Of a stretch of 64,000 nucleotides of DNA, positions 8,684 through 16,924 are shown one piece after another. Below the pieces are notes generated by a model, which made no database searches, was not told the origin of the DNA, and saw nothing but the letters and a program-made list of their open reading frames with translations. This stretch comes from Lachnospiraceae bacterium UBA938 (lineage in GTDB: Bacteria > Bacillota > Clostridia > Lachnospirales > Lachnospiraceae), in NCBI GenBank assembly GCA_002293475.1, contig DBDG01000070.1, positions 66,734 to 130,733 of the forward strand. Reading direction: 5' to 3'. Made by a program: the position numbers and the translations under genes. The first letter of the stretch is position 1, and every line of letters starts with the position of its first letter.

Positions 8684-9640
8684 ATGTCTGGTAAATATCC
8701 GATTCATCCCGATCTCTATGAACTGCGTAACATGATGGAGCCGCTTTTAACAATGGATCCGGAGCTGATCCGGCTTATGACGGATCAGTTCCGCCGGGAA
8801 TGGAACAATCATACCTCAGATGAAGAAATCATCGTCTCAAAGAGGACAATCCTTAGCTATGATGGCGTACCGCTTGAACTGCAAATTATGCAATCACGTC
8901 AACAGGAGGCCCGGCCGGCTCCCTGTCTGGTCTATTATCACGGCGGCGGGTTCATGTTTCCGATGAGTAAATTCCAGTTCCGGCTTGTCCGCGAGTATAT
9001 CAAGGGGACCTCCTGTGTGGCCGTATGTGTCGACTATCGGCTGGCACCGGCTGTGAGTTTCCCGGCTCCGCTGGATGACTGTTACCGGACGCTTGAGTGG
9101 ACCTTTCAGAATGCCGCTGACATCGGCATCGATCCCCACCGGGTCGCCATCGGCGGCGACAGTGCGGGCGGTCTGTTTACTGCCGCGGTCTCACTGATGG
9201 CGAGGGACCGCAACGCGCCGTCAACCGTCGGGCAGATGCTGATCTACCCCACCACCGATGCCCGCCTGCAGTCGGCTTCCATGAAAAAATATACTGATAC
9301 GCCCGTATGGAACGCTCCTTTAACCAAAATGTGCTGGGACCTGTATCTGAAAAACGGCGATCACGGGCTACGGGACTATGCCTCTCCCTTGGAAGCGGCC
9401 TCACTGGCCGGTCTCCCGGCGGCATATGTTGAAGTCACTGAGTTCGACTGTCTGCGCGACGACGGCATCCTGTATGCCCAGGCACTGGAGCAAGCCGGTG
9501 TTCCCACCAGACTGTTTGAAACCCAGAACACCACGCATGCCTTTGACTATGCCAGGGAAGAAACATTTATGAATAGCAGCCTGATTAAAACCAGCCTTGC
9601 ACAACGTATTGACTTCCTCAAGCAGATCTTTGAAATGTAA
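8684..9640 (+). CDS. Alpha/beta hydrolase, HSL/esterase family IV
   Basis: A 318-residue carboxylesterase-like enzyme. The oxyanion motif YYHGGGF and the nucleophile elbow GGDSAGG (catalytic Ser) define the hormone-sensitive-lipase group. Asp of the triad is probably in the EVTEFDCLRDD segment and the His in NTTHAFDY. AGGAGG precedes the ATG. A TATAAT at 8633-8638 lies 45 bases upstream, but no clear -35 is seen. The natural substrate cannot be told. It converges on the methylase cassette with a gap of only 40 bases. Confidence 0.88.
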   Translation: MSGKYPIHPDLYELRNMMEPLLTMDPELIRLMTDQFRREWNNHTSDEEIIVSKRTILSYDGVPLELQIMQSRQQEARPAPCLVYYHGGGFMFPMSKFQFRLVREYIKGTSCVAVCVDYRLAPAVSFPAPLDDCYRTLEWTFQNAADIGIDPHRVAIGGDSAGGLFTAAVSLMARDRNAPSTVGQMLIYPTTDARLQSASMKKYTDTPVWNAPLTKMCWDLYLKNGDHGLRDYASPLEAASLAGLPAAYVEVTEFDCLRDDGILYAQALEQAGVPTRLFETQNTTHAFDYAREETFMNSSLIKTSLAQRIDFLKQIFEM

Positions 9641-9680
9641 ATGTCGGTTTGAAATGCCTGCTATACAGCGGCCGCATCCA

Positions 9681-12227
9681 TTATGAAGGTGGATTCCTTC
9701 TGTTGGCTAAGAATCTCAACAATTGTTCAGCTTCGGCAAGAATATTATCTGCATCATCTCCATACAGTATTTCTGCCCATATCCTATCAATGGTTCGGAT
9801 TCTCGGATTATTCAAATCAAGAAACTCAACATTCGGTAATTCAGAATTGATTCTCCTGATTTCTTTTTCGCTGAGTGCAGATATAAGGGGTGCATGTGTT
9901 GTCTTAATATCCTTAATCTCCGATTTTCGCAAACCTGCATGATCCTTTGACTGCACTTCACATTCAAGTTGATAAAGTAAGGTTGTCATATAAGAACCGA
10001 CAATATTTGCAGCATCTACCGTGTCATATGTGAAAACGGCGAAGTTGGTAGATATATGCATAGGAACACGGGTGACATGCACACGGCCGGTTTTCCTCAG
10101 CTTTGTTGGAACCAGAACGGAATTAGGGCTAAACACAACTTTTCCATTTCGCTTGGCAATTTTATACCACTCTGCAACTGACTTACTATTTCTCTTCTGA
10201 CCGCTCGCCTCTTTCTGTAGTGGATTATAGTCAGTAATTATCTTATGAGCAATAGTTTCGCTTATAACATTAAAATCAAGGAATTTTGAATCACCGTCTG
10301 TCAGTTCAAAGCTGTCTACACCTGCATTTCTTAAACCTGCACCTAATGGAACGGATGTGTATTTTGCAAACAACTTTGGTATAGAATCAAAAAACAGCAA
10401 ATCTGATCCGCCGCTACCTCCAACATTGCCGCGCTTACTGTTGTCCGTAGTTTCATCGACTAAAACAAGCTTTGGATTACTAAGGATATGATGGGAAACA
10501 AAGTCAATAGACACCGTCATCTCGCTACACACCATTCTCCAGCCATTGTCAGCATCATTTGATAACTCATCCCATGTAAAGCTTCGTCCTTCTACTCCCG
10601 GAATGATGTTTTGGAAATCCAGTGTTGATAACGGTTTATTATATGTTTCAAGAAGATGAAGATCGATATTTGACACCTTCTCATCACTTGAATAAACGCG
10701 AATGAATTCTGATTTTTCCTTTGTTCTTCCTACAAAAATACAAGTTTCTTCTGTCACGGCATCAAACAAATCCTCTGCAGGATAATTAAAAATTGTATGC
10801 AGTCCAAATAGACCAAGCAACATTTTTCTGAGTATAACTGCCTCATCTCCCCGAGCTGTTAAATGAGCTTTAGGGAAGATACACGCTATTGTGGTTCTGG
10901 GCTTTACCAGATGGCAGATAGTTTCCAAAAACACAGCCCCAAGGTTCATTTGGCCTGTAAGTGTTATTGGATCAGATCCTTTTAATTCTCTGATCCTTTG
11001 GTATAATGGCTTCTTCCTGTCAACACAGTTTATCCCGGCAACAAAAGGCGGATTAAGCAAAACTACATCCACATCATCGAAGTATTCTTCAGGAAGATCG
11101 ACTATATTCTGTGATGAAACAAGGGGTGAATCAGACTTGTTAATGCTTAAGGGAAAACTAAGTCCAAGCCTCAGGGATAACAGTTCAACCAGTTTCTTGT
11201 TTACATCATTCGCTTTTAATGTAGATGCGGACACATTGAAACTAGGTATGGCTGAACAAATAAGATTTCCACTTCCTGCTGCCGGATCGCATATCTTGCT
11301 GTTTTCAGTCAGATTTTTGGCGGATAGTTTTGCCAGTGTAGATGTAAGTAACGCCAACTCTGAATCCGTAGCAACCTCTCCATCATGGTGCTTATTTTCA
11401 GACAGTTTATTATGAAGAGCATCGGCTACACTATCACCCGAAATGTTCACATTACCAAAAGAATATATGTCATTTAGTAAGGTTGAAGCTACACTTAGCC
11501 GCGGTAAAAATGACGAAGCATCATATTTGAAAATACCATCAAAATCAACCCTGTTTGCCTCTATACAAATCTGCTCAACATCATCATGAAATTTGCGGAC
11601 ATCATAACGTATTTCAGGACGTCTTATAGCAGAGAAAACGCCTCGAATATACTCATACATCAATATAGCCATGCTGCTTTTCCACTTTTTGTCATCTATT
11701 CTCGTTGAATCCATATAGGATATGAACTGTTCAAGGGTTGTGGAATAAGCATAGTTATCACTGAAGAAGTCTCCCAGAATCCGTTCAAAAGCAGTAGCAA
11801 GTTTATCTACAATGTCTGCATTATCATCAGACTTAAAATCACAGATATGCTCCAAGCCTGGTTTTAACATCTGCTGATATACACGCGGTTTTGATGTGTC
11901 ATATCTGAAGCTGATAAGCTTTTCCAGATTGGTGATAATAAAATACGGTCGTTCATTCTGACTGGCATTCATTTGCACATATGACTGTGCCTGAAACTGG
12001 TATCTGGTGCTTTGAACATCATTAGGAGTACGTTTCACTTCAACAACGCAAAAATACTTAAGGGTTGTTTTGTTTCGTATAACGTAATCCATTTCGAGAG
12101 AACCAGTGTATTGATGATGCAACACTTCGTAGTCGATTGATTTTCCAAATGATACCAGTGCTTTATTTAGTGCATCTTCACAGAGCGGATGAAATTTCTT
12201 TACCTCAGAATCCGAATATTTAATCAT
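9681..12227 (-). CDS. Nuclease-N6-adenine methyltransferase fusion (type IIG/HSDR_N-like restriction-modification protein)
   Basis: About 848 residues. The N-terminal 130 residues resemble the HsdR N-terminal PD-(D/E)XK nuclease fold: Asp47 in EMDYVI, then Glu63 and Lys65 in VVEVKR, followed by YVQM and PYFIITN. A helical connector leads to the methylase domain with motif I DPAAGSG (about 314-320) and catalytic NPPF (about 392-395). The C-terminal 300 residues probably recognise DNA. The start at 12227 has AGGAGG nine bases upstream, inside the 3' end of the cytosine methylase gene, which it overlaps by 8 bases; a longer TTG frame would erase that site. One polypeptide could both cut and modify DNA. 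Specificity is unknown. Base composition is AT-richer than the flanks. Confidence 0.8.
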   Translation of the reverse strand: MIKYSDSEVKKFHPLCEDALNKALVSFGKSIDYEVLHHQYTGSLEMDYVIRNKTTLKYFCVVEVKRTPNDVQSTRYQFQAQSYVQMNASQNERPYFIITNLEKLISFRYDTSKPRVYQQMLKPGLEHICDFKSDDNADIVDKLATAFERILGDFFSDNYAYSTTLEQFISYMDSTRIDDKKWKSSMAILMYEYIRGVFSAIRRPEIRYDVRKFHDDVEQICIEANRVDFDGIFKYDASSFLPRLSVASTLLNDIYSFGNVNISGDSVADALHNKLSENKHHDGEVATDSELALLTSTLAKLSAKNLTENSKICDPAAGSGNLICSAIPSFNVSASTLKANDVNKKLVELLSLRLGLSFPLSINKSDSPLVSSQNIVDLPEEYFDDVDVVLLNPPFVAGINCVDRKKPLYQRIRELKGSDPITLTGQMNLGAVFLETICHLVKPRTTIACIFPKAHLTARGDEAVILRKMLLGLFGLHTIFNYPAEDLFDAVTEETCIFVGRTKEKSEFIRVYSSDEKVSNIDLHLLETYNKPLSTLDFQNIIPGVEGRSFTWDELSNDADNGWRMVCSEMTVSIDFVSHHILSNPKLVLVDETTDNSKRGNVGGSGGSDLLFFDSIPKLFAKYTSVPLGAGLRNAGVDSFELTDGDSKFLDFNVISETIAHKIITDYNPLQKEASGQKRNSKSVAEWYKIAKRNGKVVFSPNSVLVPTKLRKTGRVHVTRVPMHISTNFAVFTYDTVDAANIVGSYMTTLLYQLECEVQSKDHAGLRKSEIKDIKTTHAPLISALSEKEIRRINSELPNVEFLDLNNPRIRTIDRIWAEILYGDDADNILAEAEQLLRFLANRRNPPS

Positions 12228-13332
12228 GCCCTGTTTCCTCCTCAAGATATGGTTTAAGTGTAATTGCTATCTTCTCAGCTAGAAGCGGTGGAACAGCGTT
12301 TCCTACAATAAGATTTCTCCCCTGCTTGCTTGTCGAAACTATCACATAATCGTCCGGGAAACTTTGAAGCCTTAACGCTTCACGGACAGTAATAAGGCGG
12401 TCTTCTGAATAATGGATGTTACAGCCTACATTGGGTCTGTTGAAATAAGTATTTATGGTGTATGAGGGCTGATCTGGAGATAATCGTCCATAACATGTCG
12501 TATGCCCACCATCTCTCTGAAGTCTCCTGATCCGTTCGGATTTTACATCTTTTGGAATATCCATATAATTCCCACCTGGCTTCACATGGGATATTATATA
12601 TCTATCCAAATCACTCAATGTCGGTGTGAAATGCTCTGAAACAGCTTTGTTCCCACCCCTGCGCTTTCTTCTTTGATAGTCATTTTGTGGTTCGCTACTA
12701 TATATAACATTTGCATTTTCATCTGCTGTAGCGACGGGAAGATCTCCAAGAGCCTCTTGCACAGATATATATGGATTAAGAGACGCACTGGAAGTACCGT
12801 GAGTTGGATCAGGAAAAAAAAATTCCTTATCGCCCATTAAACCCACAATAATCACCCGCTTCCTTCGTTGCGGAACGCCATAATCTGCGGAATTAAGCAC
12901 CTTAAGATTTATTTTATACCCGATATCTAAAAATGCTTTTTTTAATAATTCAACAATCTTTTCACCTTTGGAATTCTTAGCTGAAAGCAGACCTGTAACA
13001 TTCTCAAAAACAAAGACTCTAGGTTTTATATGTTGAATTATCTTGATATACTGCCAAACCAACTGCCCGCGAACATCTTCAACGTTTCTCATGCCAGCAA
13101 GTGAGAATGATTGGCAAGGAGGTCCCCCGATAACAATATCTGCCTTGGGGATATCTTCTACAGGCTCCTTTGTTATGTCTGCGCATTTTATGTGATTGCC
13201 GATGTTTGCCTTATAGGTATTAACGGCGTTTATGTTATTATCTATTGCCCAGACAATATCATACCCAGCATTTATAAACCCTAAGTCAAGTCCTCCGCCT
13301 CCGGAGAAAAGACTCACTACCGTAGGTTTCAT
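12220..13332 (-). CDS. DNA (cytosine-5-)-methyltransferase
   Basis: 370 residues with the ordered C5-methylase motifs: I (SLFSGGGGLDLGF), IV with the catalytic Cys (GGPPCQSFS), VI (ENVTGL), VIII (PQRRKRVIIVG), a target-recognition stretch, IX-like RLSPDQPSYTI and X (VGNAVPPLLAEKI). It should methylate cytosine within a short recognition sequence. It overlaps the upstream adenine methylase by four bases (ATGA) and the downstream fusion by eight, so all three are probably cotranslated. No very-short-patch repair gene is nearby. Confidence 0.93.
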   Translation of the reverse strand: MKPTVVSLFSGGGGLDLGFINAGYDIVWAIDNNINAVNTYKANIGNHIKCADITKEPVEDIPKADIVIGGPPCQSFSLAGMRNVEDVRGQLVWQYIKIIQHIKPRVFVFENVTGLLSAKNSKGEKIVELLKKAFLDIGYKINLKVLNSADYGVPQRRKRVIIVGLMGDKEFFFPDPTHGTSSASLNPYISVQEALGDLPVATADENANVIYSSEPQNDYQRRKRRGGNKAVSEHFTPTLSDLDRYIISHVKPGGNYMDIPKDVKSERIRRLQRDGGHTTCYGRLSPDQPSYTINTYFNRPNVGCNIHYSEDRLITVREALRLQSFPDDYVIVSTSKQGRNLIVGNAVPPLLAEKIAITLKPYLEEETGHD

Positions 13333-14765
13333 ACATTCTCCAATCTGCTTTTTACGATTTCCTTGTATTCATAGGAAATACTTTCATACGAGATATTCGT
13401 GTACTTCGAGATGATGGTGGTTATATCATCAATAAGCTCACGGCTTCCTGTTTTTGCAAGATTTTCAGCAAGCCTTGACATTCGTGACAAGTCAGTGCTT
13501 GAAAAGGCACTCGTATCTGGAAATGTCAGTTCTTCTATGTCGTATCTCTGTATTTTTAACAAGCCTGCACCATATTTTTTCCCGGCACATTCCAGCTGAT
13601 AATACGTATAGAGGTTATTAAGTAAAGCAAAGCACACCCATTTATTTATTGTTGGATATAAGATATAAAAGTTATCTCTAACAACATTTGCTGAATCGTT
13701 GTACACAAATTTCATGTCGTTGCGAACGAAATAGCTGAAAATAATTCCCTGACAATCAAACAGATTAAGGCTGTACCACGCCTTATTCTCTTTGATTTTC
13801 TTTGCAAGTGTTTCTGGCTTCCCTGTCGCAACAATTCTGTGTTCCCAATCATCAAGATAGCTTTTAACCATTGCATTATGCTGCATTTCAGAATCCAAAA
13901 CTAAAAGATCATCCGTGTCAGCACCATGTGTTGAGTATCCGCGTATCTGTTTTGGAGATGAAATGATAGGCATAGTGTTACTGTCCAGAGATGGGTTTAT
14001 AAACATTCCATTGCACCCTGTAGTAAGCCCGCGCCGTACCCTGCTTATTGAAAAAAATGGCGTTTGAAATTTTACTCTTAATTCACTAGTTTCATCTTCA
14101 TATGCCTCCAGATTACCATTGAGCAGCTTTATATATTCAGGCGAAGCCTGGCGATTTTTTCCGTCTTTTTTCAGCTTTAATATAAGCACATCCACGAGTG
14201 CAGATTCTTCAAAGACATCTCCGGAAATATGAATTTGTCGTTCGACACTACAATTCTTGTAAAGTGCTGCTTCAAATCGATTACCGTTCTTTGCCTGCAG
14301 CCAACTTCCTGGAAATATAACTACCATTTCGCCATTCTTTTTTAGAAGAGAGATGGCTTTTATTATAAAATACATATATAAATTGGCAGTGGACGGAAGC
14401 TCCTTATACAGGGCATCCTTTGCAAGTATTTCTTTTTCAACTCCCAACGAAGCCAGATCGTTAATCTTTTCATGCCTTATGTATGGCGGGTTCATTATTA
14501 TGCCATCATATTTTTTATGAGAATACGCTTGAAGAAAATCGTTTTTTTTCAACGCATATTGGGGGCATCTTTCCGTTGCCGAGCTAAATAAAAGATCATC
14601 TATTTCGTAACCTGTGACCTTGGTTTTTCCCATTCTATCCAGCGCCGACAAGAAAGCACCGCCTCCAAAACAGGGGTCAAGAAAAACAGCATCTTCCTTC
14701 AACGAGAATAGAGATACCATATAATCCGCAACTATCTCCTTAGTAAATACCTGACCTAAGTCCAT
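13329..14765 (-). CDS. N6-adenine DNA methyltransferase (TaqI/Eco57I-like)
   Basis: 478 residues. Motif X (LGQVFTKEIVADYM) precedes motif I in the variant form LDPCFGGGAF, and motif IV is MNPPYIRHEK, the order of gamma-class adenine methylases. The C-terminal half has no catalytic motif and is the likely DNA-recognition part. The DPCFGGG spelling departs from the usual DPACGSG but keeps the glycine loop. GGAG sits about nine bases before the ATG. The gene starts 19 bases beyond the proA stop, with no terminator between them. Confidence 0.88.
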   Translation of the reverse strand: MDLGQVFTKEIVADYMVSLFSLKEDAVFLDPCFGGGAFLSALDRMGKTKVTGYEIDDLLFSSATERCPQYALKKNDFLQAYSHKKYDGIIMNPPYIRHEKINDLASLGVEKEILAKDALYKELPSTANLYMYFIIKAISLLKKNGEMVVIFPGSWLQAKNGNRFEAALYKNCSVERQIHISGDVFEESALVDVLILKLKKDGKNRQASPEYIKLLNGNLEAYEDETSELRVKFQTPFFSISRVRRGLTTGCNGMFINPSLDSNTMPIISSPKQIRGYSTHGADTDDLLVLDSEMQHNAMVKSYLDDWEHRIVATGKPETLAKKIKENKAWYSLNLFDCQGIIFSYFVRNDMKFVYNDSANVVRDNFYILYPTINKWVCFALLNNLYTYYQLECAGKKYGAGLLKIQRYDIEELTFPDTSAFSSTDLSRMSRLAENLAKTGSRELIDDITTIISKYTNISYESISYEYKEIVKSRLENV

Positions 14766-14784
14766 ATTATTATCTCCAATTCAT

Positions 14785-16029
14785 TCAAGGCCGCACTTGG
14801 CCAGTACCCGCGACGGTATATTTGTAAGAGGTGAGTTCCTTGAGTCCCATCGGCCCTCTGGCGTGAAGTTTCTGGGTGCTGATGCCGATCTCGGCACCGA
14901 AGCCAAATTCAAAGCCGTCGGTATATCTCGTCGAGGCATTTACATACACACAAGCGGCATCTACTTCATTCATAAACTGTTCGGCATTGGCTTTATCTTC
15001 TGTAATAATGGCCTCTGAGTGCTTCGTGCCGTAGCGGTTGATGTGCTGGATCGCCTCTGCTGTGTCCGCCACCGCTTTCACCGATAAAATATAGTCCAGA
15101 TATTCGGTTCCGTAGTCTTCATCCGTGGCCGGCACGCAGCCGGGCAGTATCTGGCAAACTGCCTCATCCCCCCGCAGTTCTACATGGTACGGTGCCAAAG
15201 CCGGAGCCAGCCGGCTTAACACCTCTGACAAGACCTTTTCATGGATCACCAAGGATTCACAGGCGTTACAGACGCCGATACGCTGTGTCTTGGCATTGAC
15301 GATAATGGCAACTGCCATATCCAACCTAGCGCTTTCATCCACAAAGATATGACAGTTCCCGGTTCCTGTCTCAATCACCGGTACGGTACTGTTTTCCACA
15401 ACTGCCCGGATCAGACCCGCCCCGCCCCGCGGTATCAGGACATTTACATAGCGGTTCAGCTTCATGAAAGCATTGGTAATGCTGCGATCAGCGGATTCGA
15501 TCAGCTGGATCGCATCCGGGGTGATGCATGCATCGGCCAGTGCTTCCCTGATTATCCGGGTAATCTCCATATTCGAAGCCAAGGCATCGCTGCCGCCTTT
15601 CAGAATCACTGCGTTTCCGGCTTTAAAGCACAGGCCGAAAGCATCTGCCGTCACATTGGGACGGGATTCATAGATGATACCGATTACCCCCAGCGGAACC
15701 CTTCTTTTCCGGATATGCAGTCCGTTAGGCCGTATAAAACTCTCCAGTTCTTCTCCGATGGGATCCGCTAACCGGATGATTTCACGCAGTCCCTCCGCCA
15801 TTGCCTTTATGCGGTTCCCGTTGAGCCGGAGCCGGTCCACCAGCCCTTCATGCATACCGGACTCCTTGGCCTTAATAATATCCTTATCATTAGCCGCTAA
15901 AATAGCGTCAGCGTTATTTACCAGCGCATCTGCGACCGCACCCAGCCCCATGTTCTTCTCCTCCGCCGTCAGTTTCTGCACCTGATATCCGGCTGTTTGC
16001 GCCTTTTCTCCCATTAACATTAAATCCAT
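14785..16029 (-). CDS. proA: Glutamate-5-semialdehyde dehydrogenase (gamma-glutamyl phosphate reductase)
   Basis: Second step of proline synthesis: NADPH reduces glutamyl-5-phosphate. The 414-residue protein shows GVIGIIYESRPNVTADA, ILKGGSDALASN, the cysteine active-site region RIGVCNACESLVIH and the family ending GPMGLKELTSYKY. GGAGG is seven bases from the ATG. No proB is in the window. Its upstream neighbour in the same direction is 5-formyl-THF cyclo-ligase; downstream it runs straight into the methylase cassette. Confidence 0.96.
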   Translation of the reverse strand: MDLMLMGEKAQTAGYQVQKLTAEEKNMGLGAVADALVNNADAILAANDKDIIKAKESGMHEGLVDRLRLNGNRIKAMAEGLREIIRLADPIGEELESFIRPNGLHIRKRRVPLGVIGIIYESRPNVTADAFGLCFKAGNAVILKGGSDALASNMEITRIIREALADACITPDAIQLIESADRSITNAFMKLNRYVNVLIPRGGAGLIRAVVENSTVPVIETGTGNCHIFVDESARLDMAVAIIVNAKTQRIGVCNACESLVIHEKVLSEVLSRLAPALAPYHVELRGDEAVCQILPGCVPATDEDYGTEYLDYILSVKAVADTAEAIQHINRYGTKHSEAIITEDKANAEQFMNEVDAACVYVNASTRYTDGFEFGFGAEIGISTQKLHARGPMGLKELTSYKYTVAGTGQVRP

Positions 16030-16098
16030 TCCATTGCCTCCTCACTGTACTTAATTGCGGCCTATGTGGCCGTGTGTCTACTATAATATTTATATGTA

Positions 16099-16713
16099 TT
16101 AGATTATTTCAGTTTCGGTAATAATCATATCCGGTCTCTTGTCATATTCATTCAACGGAACTTGTGGCGCGATCTGGCAGTCATAGGCAAGGGCAATCGT
16201 TTTCAGACCCGGATACTCTGCCAGAAAATGATCATAATAACCCTTACCGTAGCCGATTCTGCCCCGACTCCTGTCAAATACTACCCCCGGCATAATCATC
16301 AGACAGTTATTCCTATGATAACTATCTAAAGTAAACCGCAGTTCTGCTGACGCTTCCGGTTCCTTTATCCCATAATAACCTTCTTTAAGCTGCATCATAT
16401 CACTTATTTCATAGAAATCCATCTTCATCCCCGTTATCTTAGGACAATATACTTTTTTATCCCGATTCTTCAGTAATTCTTTTAACAACGGCGTTGTTGC
16501 CACTTCACCACGGAAATCCACATAGATCAATATACTATCTGCCGCTACAAAAGCTGCCTGTTCAAGCAGTTTCATCAATATCCGCCCGCTTTTTTCCACC
16601 CTTGCTTCATCCCCTTGGGCTTCCCGCCGGGACAGATATGCTTTTCTCAAAGTGCACTTATCTATGCACTTATCTGCGCCCTCATCTCTCTCCCTATCAT
16701 TCTCGATTCCCAT
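16099..16713 (-). CDS. 5-formyltetrahydrofolate cyclo-ligase
   Basis: Recycles 5-formyl-THF to 5,10-methenyl-THF using ATP. About 204 residues. Visible signatures are the basic N-terminal LRKAYLSRREA, the MPGVVFDRSRGRIGYGKGYYD segment (phosphate and folate site; key GYGKGYYD) and IALAYDCQI. The start at 16713 has GGGAG six bases upstream and overlaps the DUF896 gene by 17 bases. The first 20 residues are unusually charged (DRERDEGADKCIDKC) and are probably a lineage extension. Confidence 0.9.
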   Translation of the reverse strand: MGIENDRERDEGADKCIDKCTLRKAYLSRREAQGDEARVEKSGRILMKLLEQAAFVAADSILIYVDFRGEVATTPLLKELLKNRDKKVYCPKITGMKMDFYEISDMMQLKEGYYGIKEPEASAELRFTLDSYHRNNCLMIMPGVVFDRSRGRIGYGKGYYDHFLAEYPGLKTIALAYDCQIAPQVPLNEYDKRPDMIITETEII

Positions 16714-16924
16714 ATTCGGCTCCCAGATCGGTAATACTCCCGTCCTCTTCCTGAATGCTGATATGATCCAACTGCCCCCGCAGGTTGGCACGGATATTGT
16801 CTATATATTCTTTCCGCAATTCTTCCTGCTCTTTTTTCTCATCCGGTGTCAGCCCTTCATTCTTGGAACGATGATATAATTCATTGATCCGCGCTATTTT
16901 TTCATCTAAAGTCTTTTTATCCAT
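16697..16924 (-). CDS. DUF896 family protein (YnzC-like)
   Basis: 75-residue cytosolic protein of the YnzC/YozN family, whose precise role is not established. The hallmark KIARINELYHRSKNEGLT is followed by a conserved helix LRKEYIDNIRANLRGQLDHI. It sits between the FAD dehydrogenase (1-base TAATG overlap) and the cyclo-ligase (17-base overlap), so it is part of the same transcript. Confidence 0.92.
   Translation of the reverse strand: MDKKTLDEKIARINELYHRSKNEGLTPDEKKEQEELRKEYIDNIRANLRGQLDHISIQEEDGSITDLGAEYGNRE

Noticed and set aside
16058..16072. Small hairpin CGGCC/GGCCG between the cyclo-ligase and proA
   Set aside because: Five base pairs only and no T-run, so not a convincing terminator.
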